Shown piece after piece: positions 33,216 to 44,567 of a stretch of 64,000 nucleotides of DNA. Origin of the DNA: Artocarpus heterophyllus (lineage: Eukaryota; Streptophyta; Magnoliopsida; Rosales; Moraceae); NCBI GenBank assembly GCA_025403435.1, contig CM046350.1:21274324-21338323 (forward strand), written 5' to 3'. Below the pieces are notes generated by a model. It worked only from the letters and a program-made list of their open reading frames with translations. It searched no databases and was not told the origin of the DNA. The position numbers and the translations under genes are program-made. The stretch's first letter is position 1. Each line of letters begins with the position of its first letter.

Positions 33216-33702
33216 AACCTGTGACCTTATGAATGTACAAAAATCTAAAAAAGCAAAATATAAATAAAATAAAATAAAAAATTACTGAAGATTAGTAAAT
33301 ATATATAACCATTTGCGACAAAATATGAATCGCAAAAGATATGAATCTGCGATCAAATATTTGGGCGTGAATTCTTTAATTTCTTGGTGCAAGTTCGAAA
33401 TTTTTTTCACGCCAGCCTTTAGTGATCAAAACTTTTCAGTCGCTGAACAGTAATTTGGTCACCGAAAGCCTTAAATTTACGAACCAAGTTTTTTTGGTTG
33501 CCAATTGACCACGACGCCAACTAAAACTATTTTCCCACTATATTTTTTGCGACCAAATGTCTTTTTGATCGCCCTTTTTATTCTATTTATGTGTTTTGCC
33601 CTTTTTAGTGACCAAAATTTGGCTGCAAAAAACCGCTTTTGGTGACCAAACTTAATTTGGTCACCAATTTTTTGGTCACAGAAAATTAAATTTCTTGTAT
33701 GT

Positions 33703-36000
33703 ATAATTGAATTCATGAATTGTGTTTTTTTTTTTTTTATGTTTATCATTTTTTTAACTCGCTTATCTTTTTCTGTTTATCAAGTTATAACTTTATTTTC
33801 ATTTTTTAAGTTGTCGGTTGCATACTTTAAGGTTTGCAATTAAAGTTTGTGTGGTAATTTAAATTTATGGACATAAGTTCTTGCTTCTTTTTTTTTTTTT
33901 AATTCTAGTATTTAAATTATGTAAACAAGAAAAGGGAAAAAAGTGTACAAAACCTCAAGCCCAATACCAATTGATCTAATCTAAATCCAAACAAACCTCA
34001 ATCAGATTAGATTGGATGTAATTTTTTAAAAAACTGAGTTTTGATTAGACTAGATGTTATTTTTTAAAATAGGATGGATTATGGTGGATAAACACCCCTA
34101 ATACATACATGTGTATTTATGTGTATCATATTAATGGTATGGCAACATATTATTGAATAATTGAACAGAATCAATATTTTGTAGTGAACGTGAATTTATT
34201 AAATACATCTAACCAAGACTGATGTCTCCTTTATAAAATAAAAAATAAAAAATCAGGTGAGAGATTCTCTCCAGAAGGCACAGAAATGAATAAATTAACA
34301 TACATTAGATTAGCTACTGAGAATTAAATTTTAATTACTTATTTTTTATTATTTTTGCAATTGCCTACTGAAACACTCTTGTTGGAAAACCACACACGCA
34401 TATTTACATACGACTATAAATGTATATATTTGCATGTATATGAGGAAAATATTAAGCAAGAAGATGATCCTTACTAGATAATTATAATTTTCCCACACGC
34501 ATGTGCCATCATGTATACCCAACACATGGGTTGCATCTTCCATGGTACCCTCTAAATCTTTGTATAGATGGACTGTTCCTAATATTAATTTCTCAGGCAG
34601 TACAATTCTCTTTACGTATTTATCAAACTGTTTGAACTGCTGGTTCTTCTGTACAACAGTTTTGAGTATTTTTTTATTAAAAAAATATACAAAAGTTAAT
34701 ATTAAACAGAAAAACTTTGAAACTAAAGATAACCAAAACCAATGGAAAAAAAAAAAAAACTATAAAAAAGCAAAGAAATGACTTAAGAGAAAATTTAGTT
34801 TTTTTTTTTTAATTTTAAAACCCTTGCCAGTACGAACTATATATAACACTGTAATATTTTTTAAGGGAATACAGTAATATTATTAGATTCATTTAATCTC
34901 TGGTTAGTCCTTCATCAAATTTCTAACAATATTTCTGGAAGTACTTATTTTTCGAAATTGATCTTGTTGCTTTAAACTAGTTATGATATAAATTTCATAC
35001 AGAATATGTCACTATAATCAGTGGAAACATCTTTTTCCCAAGAATATGTATGAACGACCATTTATAATGTAGGAAAATTTTTTATTATTTAAGATAATAT
35101 TCAAACTCTGTGTGTGTAACTTTATTTTATTATATCCTAAAAAAAATATTTTATTCCTTAACTGTTTCGGGACCACCAACAACTTTTTTGAGATCGAATA
35201 TTGTTGACTACTAATTGACGGCAACAATAAGATTCCTAAATTGTGCCAAATTGATCTTATTAGAAATTTACGAACTGAATGAAAGAAAATCTACGAAAAC
35301 ACACTCATGTTTGTTGCCTATCTATAACTTTCATACATTGTTTGTATTACAAACTATACATATATATGTATATGTGTATATGTGTATGTATATATAAACA
35401 AAATTTCAGTAACTGATATATAAAGAGGTTGGTACGTTCCAGAATAGTAATAAATTGATTTAATCGCTTGTTTAATCTCAATTGCTTAAACAGTGATATT
35501 AAGTAGTGTTAAACGAAATTTTGCCCTATCTTGGAGAGATATTTTCCATGTTCTCATATTTGTGGAATCCATGTGCCATTATATAAAAGTATATTAACTA
35601 CCGCAATAACCACCTTCTCACTTTCAATAATTAAATATAGTCACAATCACCTGTTTGCTTTTAGCAATTTATTAATTGTGTAAAAAATATACCTATGTGT
35701 GATATAATATTTCGCACTCATCATACTCGTCTTTTTAAATTATTAGTATTCAAGTATATATGTATTAGCTATTGCTAAACACGTAATTTATCGTTCCTTC
35801 TTGATCAAGAGCTTATAGTTATCCCAAGCTTTCAATTCATATGAATAATCCGCTCATTATTTTATAGAAAAAGCATGCACCAATAGAAACAATCAGAGAA
35901 AATGAAGACAAATATAATATCCGCATAAAAATAAAATCCAACAAATAAAATTCAAGAAAGAAATGAAAGTAACATATAACTATAATGTACACACATCATA
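33703..36000. other. AT-rich intergenic sequence
   Basis: Apart from the exon-like segment at 34475-34648 I see no gene. 33960-34100 contains diverged CCAATCTAATCC-type repeats related to those at 25060-25250. The rest is AT-rich with short (TA)n tracts. Confidence 0.5.
34475..34648 (-). pseudogene. Orphan exon-like segment, 58 codons
   Basis: On the minus strand, exactly 174 bp (58 codons, no stop) lie between a plausible acceptor (TTGTACAG, ending at 34649) and a canonical donor (CTA|GTAAGG at 34474-34469). The translation is well mixed and protein-like: it starts KNQQFKQFDKYVKRIVLPEK and ends HDGTCVWENYNYL. I do not recognise the family. No matching exons are evident within several kb, so it may be a captured or relict exon. 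Confidence 0.35.
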
Positions 36001-36879
36001 CATTAAAAGAATCCAAGCTTTTAAGTGCTAAGAAGTCATTGCTAGAAGTTGGCTTGTCATCAGTAAAAAAATTTTGGTGATGATAAGTCGTTGCCAAAGA
36101 TTCGTTGCTAAAAGTTTTTTAGTCTAAGTTTTACGACGACGTGTCACTATTTTGCAATGTCACAAACCAAGGTAGATGGCGTCATCAATGCTTTTTAACG
36201 ACGACTTTTTTTAAAATGTTGTCGCTAAAAGTTTTAAATTTTTAAAAATTTGTAAATTTTAATTAGGGCAATGGTTTTGTGCAAAAAGTATTAGCAACTA
36301 TTATGTCATCGTTAATAACTTTTAAATTTTTTAAATGCAAAAAATATAGATTTAATTGCAATTAAATGTTCTTGTTTTGAATTTTATTTTCAACTAAATT
36401 CTTTTGAAAAAAATATTTATGAAATTTGTAAGTTAAATAATAACTGAAATGTGAATAATTAATAATTAAATAATTAATGCAATAATAATTAATAAAAATC
36501 CTGTAATTAATATCAAGTAACATGACACAAAATACAACATATACTTTGTAAAATAAAATAAAACACACTACATGATCTAATGACATGTAATAAATAAATA
36601 AATAAAAATAGCACAAGTCCAATAATATACAAAATGTCTAATCACCTAATATTGTATTTTCTCAATCTTCTTCCTATTCTTCTTCAACACGAGGGACTAT
36701 AGACGCCGAGGGTAGAGATATGTTGACAGTGATTTCAAGGTTGGTCTATTTGAATTAATTATCTAGCTCTATGTTGCTGGTATACATTTGTGTAAGTCAA
36801 TTTTGCATCTTTGGAGACAACTGGGTATACCTAGACTTGGAACCAGAGGAGGTGGAACTGGAACCTAACTATCTCTAAT

Positions 36880-37620
36880 TCAATCGAGGTCCCACTCTGG
36901 TTCGGTGACCTCTAGGCGTCCTCAACACATTTGCAAGTATGGCAATCTCGTTAATGGCAAGGGTTGAAGAGGCGGATCTAGCCTATGTCTCCTGCATTTG
37001 TCTATCTTGAACTATTTCGTGTTATAATTAAAAAGGAGGAAAAAATTATTAATTAACATACAAAATGGCTATAATATAAGATTTTATTTAAAGAGACGAC
37101 TATAATTTACTTACATGTGTAGCCTTCATAGCCTCATTTGCTTAACCCCTTCCCTAACAAAAATATTGATTGTAGGGACATCTTGCAAGACTACTATTAT
37201 TGACATGATTTGTTGTGATCTCAATGAATGTCATTAAATCGTCCTAATATGCAGGCAACAAACAATTCTTCAAATGTATCTAACTTTTGTCAGTCGACAT
37301 CTTACCTACATTCTCCTCTAGGAAAAAATGTATAAACATATAATGCAGATGTATGCATGGAAAACTATTATCTACCTTCACTTCTCCTCCTATAGGGTAA
37401 AGGCCATACCCATCCAATATTGTAACTTCTGCATTTGTTACTCGTTCCACAACACCCCTTTCTTGTAGAAATTTTAGAGGCATCTGACCTCAATTCTCCT
37501 AAATGTGCCATTGAAGATCGCACACCTAGAAAACAAGGGAAGACAACCGAAACATTTATCACAAGGCATGAATGGAAATGAATAAAAACATATAAAATTA
37601 CGATCCTATGATGTCTAAAC
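36880..37620 (-). pseudogene. En/Spm-type protein remnants
   Basis: On the minus strand, 37000-36885 reads INEIAILANVLRTPRGHRTR then VGPRLN and a stop. The pattern resembles the conserved end of plant Ptta/En/Spm (Transposase_24) proteins, where an 'LG-R-G--RG-G' stretch is typical. Upstream, 37280-37620 has two overlapping minus-strand frames (one with ERVTNAEVTILDGYGLYPIG). This suggests a frameshifted exon. The assignment rests on pattern memory only. Confidence 0.3.
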
Positions 37621-38689
37621 ATGACAATTGAAGAATTGGTGAGCCATTCATAGATTTTCGAATGGTTCTAAGGTTATTTTAAGATTGAAATGCAATATAT
37701 GATAAGCAACAAACTCGTACACACATACGATACTTAGTGCCTACGTACTATGATATTAATTAGTAGTATGCTTGCCACCAAATTCTTGAATATCACTAGA
37801 ATAATGCTATTCCATCTTATATAATTCTAGAATATCTTTGTCATTTTCTCCTCAAATTTTATTTAACTTTACGTAATTTTTCTTCGTATAAAAAATTTGT
37901 AATTTTGTTCAATAACTAACTAATTATTTATTAGTAATTGTCAACTTCTAATTATTATTATTACTTTAGAGTTTAAATAAATTACTAATTATTAACCACT
38001 TAAAAAAGCTAATTGCTGTCACTTAATTAGTACTTAATAAATGTTAACTATTATCAATTTTAATTAACAATATTCATTTTAATTATTATACAATCCTCCC
38101 TTAATTATTTATGATTATTAACTCATTAATAATTAAATAATACTTAAATTTAATTATTACTAACTTAATTACTTAATTTTAATTAATTAAGATTTTCATA
38201 ATATGCTTGTTAATTTTAAGATTCTTAGTCAACATTAAAACTTAACTATTTTTTATTCCAAACACAACCAAAATAACATATTACACATAATCACATATTC
38301 AATAAAACTTGTTAACAAAACTGCACATTACACATTACCAAAATTAACAAATAATAAACCTATAACACAAAATCACATATAACACATAATATCACATTAC
38401 ACACTTTACACAAAATCACATAATCATATAACTCATAACTCACACCATAATCATATATTACACATATCGTATTCAAGTAACCACATAATCATATATTATA
38501 CATAACATTATCAACAAACTAACAAATACTTAAAACTAACAAAATTGTTTGCAAATAAATTAAAAGAATAAAACCACTTAATAAATGTTAACTATTATCA
38601 AAATTATCAACCACTTAATAAATGTTAACTATTATCAATTTTAATTAACAATATTCATTTAATCACCACAAAACCGAGGTGATTAGAAA

Positions 38690-39095
38690 ATGAGGATGTA
38701 GCGACAGTGGCGGATGGCAACGGCAGCAAGGATGACGAAATTGGCAGCAGCGGCACCGACAACGGTGGAAACGATAGCAGGGAAAGATAGGGGAAATAAC
38801 GAGGGAAAGAGAAAAGAGAGGGAGCGGGGCGGGGTGGGCCTGGTTGGGGTTATTAGAGTAAGGGAGATGGCTGACAGTGACAGTGGAGTGGGGGCAGAAC
38901 TTGGGGTGGTTAGGCAGAAGCAGCAAGTCAGAGGAGAGAAAAAAGGAAGGAGAGAGTGAAGGGCGGGTGGCAGAGGAGCAAACAAAGGGAGGCAGAGAGA
39001 GAGAAGAGACACGATGGTGGCTGGACAGTGCGTCAAAGGCGCAAAGACGTAGAGAGAGATAAGAGGGTAGAGAGAGAGGTTGGTGAAAAAGTGGG
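38690..39095 (-). other. GC-rich, pyrimidine-biased block inside the CACTA-like element
   Basis: This stretch contrasts with its AT-rich surroundings. Read on the minus strand it begins with CTCTCTCTAC-type leader sequence and becomes GC-rich, giving Ser/Pro/Leu-rich frames in two registers. Similar CT-rich-then-GC-rich blocks lie just inside other CACTA elements here (10560-10870 and 31130-31290). It may be the element's promoter and first exon, or captured host DNA. Confidence 0.35.
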
Positions 39096-39612
39096 GTCAT
39101 CATTATAAATTGTTCCAATGACGTTGTTTTAATAAACCCTGCTAAAATAAATTTTTTGTGACAAGAAGACTTTAGCGATGACACGTGTCATCATTAGAAG
39201 TCCAAAAAAAAAATCCTCCAACCGTGTAATTTTACCATTTAAAATTTTAATAAAAATTGAATTTCAACTTTTTAGTGACAACATAAAGTCCAGCTAGCAC
39301 TACTAGATAAAAGTTGTTTGCCAATTACTGCAAAGATTTTCATGTCATCGCTAAAAACCAATTTTTCTAACAGTTTTCTAACGCGAACAGGTGGGGTTTT
39401 TATGCCAGACTCATGTCCTCACTAAAAATCTATTTTTTTGGTGCGTCTTCAATCACTTTTCACGGGATATTTTTCATGACTTTTACCAACCCTTAAAAAT
39501 GAATAGTTGTTGCAGTATTCGTTATATATTTTTTAGCGATGACATGTCATCGTTAAAGGTGGACTTTTGACGACAATATTTGTTGTCGCTAATAGGTCGA
39601 ATTCTTATAGCG

Positions 39613-40261
39613 AACAAAGAATATAAACATGGTATGTCCTATATCTAAGAAGGTCCGTGAGGCGATTAGCTAGGCTTTAGATTAATACTTGCCTTATATA
39701 TGAATATATACATACACACATACATATATATATATATGTATATAGCAAGTTCATAAATATCCATATATAATTTAGTTTAATTTGAGATCACAATTTGGAA
39801 TGCGAAATTTCTTTGTACAAGTAAATAGCCTTTCCTTGGCTATAACAGTATCATTTTTATTAGGTGTACTCCGCATATATATGCAGCTGGGATGTTTGGG
39901 ATAATTCAAACCATCTAGTTTGAATTGTAAATAGTGTAAAATAAAAGTAAGTTATAGTGTAAAGTTTTCCATGTTATATAATAAAAACTTTTACTTTGAA
40001 CTCTTCTGCCAAATACGCTTCCTATCTTAAATCTAAGTTTCATAATTATACTGTAGCCACAATGTTAGGCATATATTGCTTTTGTGATTAATACAATTAG
40101 ACAATTGCAATAATTTACTTTACTTAGAGTCCAAAACTTTTACCTCAGGATCATGTCGTGCACCACTATTTGGCTATATATCTCTAGATGCAAAAGCGCA
40201 TAATTTATGCGGTATGATGGTATAATATTTTGTCAAGGAATTGAAATAGTGAAGGGATTGA
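39613..40261. other. AT-rich intergenic sequence
   Basis: No gene seen. It contains a (TA/CA)n tract at about 39700-39742. Confidence 0.5.
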
Positions 40262-40526
40262 TATTATAAAAAAACTAGACTTTTAATCATAACAATTTTT
40301 AACAAAATTTTTAGTCACAATATTTTTGTGTGGCTAATATGCAATTGATCATAACTTTAACTGAATTTTTTGTTGTTTCCATAACTAAAGTTTTGTTGCT
40401 AAAAATTTTAATCACAATACAAATTTAAATAAAATTGTGACTAAAAACACATTAGATATAACATTTTGTTGTTACTAAAAGGTTTATTAAAAACTATGAT
40501 GACTTAAAGTCTAGTTTTTTGTAGTG
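40262..40526. mobile_element. CACTA-type MITE, about 265 bp
   Basis: The right end is GTCTAGTTTTTTGTAGTG. The left end is TATTATAAAAAAACTAGAC. They are inverted repeats if the left CACTAC has become TATTAT, three C-to-T changes. Internal motifs such as TTAGTCACAA and TTTTGTTGCTAAAA alternate in orientation. A clean 3-bp duplication is not present. Confidence 0.55.
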
Positions 40527-41634
40527 ATGATATAACGCAAAAGGCCTGAGGCTACGAGCACAGCTCAACTGCAGACAGTTTCTGTTAAGTTTAATCGATG
40601 CCAATATTCTCACTTTAATGTTGAGCGAACTATATACCTATACAAAAAAATACAAGATTCCGATTGATCAATCACACGATATTATTAAGTAATAACGGCT
40701 TCCAAAATGATGTTTATCTCAAAATGTCGCAAATCTGCTATTGTGGAATTTCTGTTGTAGTGAACATAAGATTCAGATCAACAATACACGTGTGTTGTGT
40801 ATGTATGCATATGCATATGTATGAAGGCATGCATGTATGATCATGATATTCGCATATAATCCAATAATATGTATATGCCAACTATATGTATATACAATAT
40901 ATTTTCTTGATGCTGTAAAGAGAAAATGCCATGCAATAAAATACATTACCAAATTGGCAGTTGCATAATATATGAGTACTTAATTGTGTGTGTATGTGTG
41001 TGTGTCTTATTATATGTGAATATAATCTACTGGTTTGATAAGAGAATATTGCATGCATGTGCTGCGATAAATTAATTTCATATATATACTCTCAAACGAA
41101 ATCTTTATACTTGAACCAACTTAGATTTTACATTATAATTTGTATTGACAGCTATATATAATGGTTTTATACACGAAATGGAGGTACTTGGGTAGCTAAC
41201 TAGCTAGCTTGGGGGCCACTATTTGGACTCATCAATAGCACATGGCTAGCTGACTGGTAGGAAGTCACATTCTTAACTTTTTGGGCACTATCTTATATGC
41301 TTTCTATCCATCCAACTTTTTATCGATTGATTTTACAACCTTATACATGATAGCTAAGTCATCACTTTGAGGATCCATGTACTACACATAGTTTTAATTT
41401 ATGCAAAATAGCTGAACTTTTAGATTATACATATTAATATTGCATCGAAACTATTCGTAATAAAAGGAAATATATATGTATAAGTAATTCGTATTTAGTT
41501 TTGTAATATATAGCTATCATCGCTTATCATCCCTATAATTCTACAAATTAATAGAATTGTTATTAGTATAATTCTAGAGATTACTCTCACATATTCGATA
41601 TAAAGTTTGTGTATGTATCAGGAGATTTTAATAT
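40527..41634. other. AT-rich intergenic sequence
   Basis: No gene seen. It contains short (GT)n at about 40986-41004 and ordinary AT-rich DNA. Confidence 0.5.
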
Positions 41635-42430
41635 AATGAGAGTAAGAAAATGTCACATTTTTTAAACTTTTTAAAGTAGATATCAAGTTTTAAAAATATT
41701 TGTAGTAAATATTAGATTTAATTAAAACCAAATATTTTATATAACTAAAATATTAAAATATTTCTTTTATATCAATTTATTTATTTTCTTTTTTCTTTCC
41801 TCACGCTCTTTCTCTCTCCCCCTCTTCTACCGAATTCCTTCTTTTTCTTTTTCTTTTTCCCCTTTTTCTCCCCCCACCCCCCTACACACACACATTCGAG
41901 GCCAATGAAGGTGGGGCTAAGGCAGTGTCGCGAGTTACGACCTTGCAGCAGGCGAGGTTTGTCCTCACTCTTTGTGAGTGAACGGAGATCTGATTGACTT
42001 CGAGAGCTTGCTGTAGCCTGACGATGATGAGGCAATGAATGATGGCGATGGGTGATGAGGCGACAAATGACGGTGATGAGCGACACATCTCCTCATGTCT
42101 TTGATCCAATCTCGCTCGCGGAAGAATTTGTCGGCTTCTCCATGTATTCGGAATCGCAGTAGCCCGCCGAGAAACCTTCTAATCTTGTCAATCGAGTCAT
42201 GTTGGCAACGGTCAGAGCCGGAGAGGACAAAAGAAGGATAAAGAAAGAGAAAGAGGAGAGAGAAAAATAGGGAGAGAGGAGAGAGAGAAAACCTTAGATT
42301 AAATTAGGGTTATTTTTGTCGTATAATTATTAAATTTGAACAATTAGTTCCTAAATGATGTTTACTAACATTGTATTTACCACCAAAAGTTTTAAAATTT
42401 TAACATTTCTCACAATTTTCCTAATATAAT
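41635..42430. mobile_element. TIR element carrying a GC-rich internal segment (Pack-type candidate)
   Basis: The outer ~90 bp on each side (41635-41745 and 42345-42430) are imperfect inverted repeats, rich in GTAAATA and AGAAAATGTCACA-like motifs. They match the ends of the short element at 55403-55715. Between them, 41790-42300 is unrelated to that element. It starts pyrimidine-rich and becomes clearly GC-richer (for example around 41900-42240), with overlapping minus-strand frames. A TIR element that has picked up foreign DNA is the simplest reading. Confidence 0.45.
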
Positions 42431-44008
42431 CAACTAAAGTAATTGCCGATGCAAAAATCTTCTAATTAATAAATTATTAGCAGTGGCAGATCGGGGACGT
42501 TGGGCGTCATAAATGGGCAGTTGCTTGTATTTGTCACCAAAGTAATAATATTACAAACTAAGCACATAAACCTTTTAGCAACGGACACATGGATCAAGAG
42601 AGGAATAATGTGAGATTATTTTAAAGTGAATAGAGAGCAAAGCTAGAATCATTAAAAAATAAAAAGCAATTGTCTGTGTTTGGCAATATCTATTCCAATG
42701 AAAAACTATGAATTGGAAGTTTATTAACATATAAACAACTCAGTGTTGTTGTGGTCATCCGTGACAATTCCATGACACTAGACTTTTTGTGTTCATGTAG
42801 AGATTAATTTATAAAAATATATAGCTAAAGGGTATAAAAGGGACCCACACATGCGCCCATATGTTGGTTTCTTATTGGCCGAACATAGCTAGACAGACAG
42901 TTTGATTTGTTTAAGGCAGATATGATCTTCATTTAAGAGATTTGCTAGCAAAAGATGACAACAAGAACAGATATTGTACAATGCTGTTTTATCTTGGCAC
43001 ATCCAATTCTCACCTGCAATGAACCGAGTACACAACTAAGATATTTCTAAAATCAAGCTTTTTAAATAAATCGCTTTGGGTGCTTTTCTTTTTTTCTTGG
43101 TTTCTTTTTCTTATATATATGTGTGTGTGTGTGTATATATGTATATATTGATTTTTTTGGGGAAGCTTCACGGGCTTTTCAACATAAATTTGACCCTTTC
43201 CCTCCTCTTTAGATCACTTGAAGATTTTCATATCACGTGAAACTCATGAAACAAAAAATATAATGAAACCTTCTTATGGTAGTTTAGTCGTCAAGCTTGT
43301 CTTATTGGTGTTGATATCCTGTCCATCTATGAAATCCTTTCACTCCTTGTTGAAAAATAAGTAATATACCAAGCATGAATCTCTCAATCATGATATTAGT
43401 TTCAGCAAGGATCATGACTTGTAATTATTAGTAAGGCATTTGACCAGAACATAGCTAGAACTATAAAATGTAACTAATTTTTAATTTAAATTTTATGAGA
43501 AAATACTATAGTAAAAATTGATTGAAACTAAATCTAGTTTCAACTACGTTTCTAAATGCCTTACATATATATATATATATATATATATGTTTGTATGAAT
43601 TTTAGTATTTTTTTTCTTTGCTTAATAAATTAGAGTATGATACTTAGCAGTGGGATGTATCCTATTTTGAGAACGCAACCAGTTCAGTTTGATATGTTTT
43701 TATTCTGACACTAGTTGTTTTCTATTATAAATCTCTCTATTAAAAAATAGCATTATAATTTTTCAAAACGAGAAGACAAAATATCTCACTTGTTCATACA
43801 TTATGCTTAATTGGTGATGATTTTTCCTTTCTTTGTTGCTTTTTGAATGTGAGACCATGAAGAAATACAAATAGCAAAGCCGAAGAATACATATCAATAT
43901 ACTTACAAACATATATGTATGTATGTGTGTGTATATATCTGATCTACAGGAGAAATCATTAAAAAATACTCCGAAGTCCAGTTTTGATATTCTCTCCATC
44001 TGTGGACA
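42431..44008. other. AT-rich intergenic sequence
   Basis: No gene supported. It holds short (TG)n and (TA)n tracts around 43115-43150 and an (AT)n tract at about 43565-43589. Confidence 0.5.
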
Positions 44009-44191
44009 TTACTCCCAAATACAAAGGTGGAATAGAAGAGAAAGATATATACCACCATATCCATCACTTTCATCCTTCTTTGTCTTAGTGTGGCCCTTGA
44101 CAATGCCTCCAATTCCTTTGATGAAGGACCGGAACCAAAAGCCAAAAACCAAACACGATATAGTCACTAAAATCCAAGATGGCACACTCCA
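44009..44191 (-). pseudogene. Possible small membrane-protein ORF lacking a start codon
   Basis: On the minus strand, 60 codons are open before TAA at 44009-44011. They read SVPSWILVTISCLVFGFWF (one likely membrane segment) followed by a basic stretch RSFIKGIGGIVKGHTKTKK. The frame has a stop instead of an ATG upstream, while an ATG exists one base out of frame at about 44192. It may be a frameshifted small gene or chance. I do not recognise it. Confidence 0.22.
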
Positions 44192-44333
44192 TTATCCTCC
44201 CATTCCCTCAAGGGAGCATTAATGCCTTCATCTTTCATAGTGAATGCAACAAATACACATGCAATTAAATTTTTCTCTGCTTTTGCGTAGATCGATCACT
44301 TGATGGGGGACCTCCAACTACGACGCTTATTGG

Positions 44334-44567
44334 AGTTTTATCTTTTTGTACAGATAAAAAATGTACGGGCCGTTTATTATTGTTTTCAAAATATGTGAAA
44401 ATATTTTTGTTTTGAAAAAATGAGAGTTTTTTAGAAATTCTCATTTTTGAAGTTTTATCTTTTTGTATGGATAAAAAAATTTACGGGCCGTTTAGTATTG
44501 TTTTCAAAATAGGTGAAAATATTTTTGTTTTGAAAAATGAGAATTTTTTAGGAATTGTGCTGAGAGT
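44334..44567. repeat. Tandem duplication of a ~117-bp unit
   Basis: AGTTTTATCTTTTTGTA recurs 117 bp apart (44334 and 44451). The following sequence matches through ACGGGCCGTTTA, TTGTTTTCAAAATA and GAAAATATTTTTGTTTTGAAAAA with a few changes. The motif ACGGGCCGTTTAG-ATTG resembles termini of hAT-type MITEs. Confidence 0.75.

Larger units (their letters stand above)
25464..33702. mobile_element. Large degenerate CACTA-like transposon with nested insertions
   Basis: The left end (about 25464, TTACAAGAAACTGGATTTTC) and the right end (to about 33702) are inverted repeats of each other. Both read TACAAGAAA, then a TTTTCT-like stretch, then GACCAAAAAATTGGT. Both flanks carry dense subterminal repeats of GACCAAAATTTGGTCGC type. 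The outermost CACTA bases are mutated and no 3-bp duplication is visible, so the exact ends are uncertain. Inside lie En/Spm-like coding remnants, a solo gypsy LTR, a second CACTA-like end at 30593-30623 and a tandem array. Without the solo LTR the element would be about 5.2 kb. Confidence 0.6.
36001..39612. mobile_element. Degenerate CACTA-like transposon
   Basis: The left end (CATTAAAAGAATCCAAGCTT) and the reverse complement of the right end (CGCTATAAGAATTCGACC) resemble each other and a decayed CACTACAAGAATTC terminus. Both sides carry motifs such as TTAGCGATGACATGTCATCG and its variants. No 3-bp duplication is found, so the ends are approximate. The interior holds minus-strand coding remnants and a GC- and purine-rich block at 38690-39090. 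Confidence 0.5.

Noticed and set aside
43903..44145. Minus-strand frame containing SRATLRQRRMKVMDMVVYI
   Set aside because: It starts only at TTG, has two stops just upstream and overlaps a more protein-like frame at 44009-44191. I could not support it as a gene.
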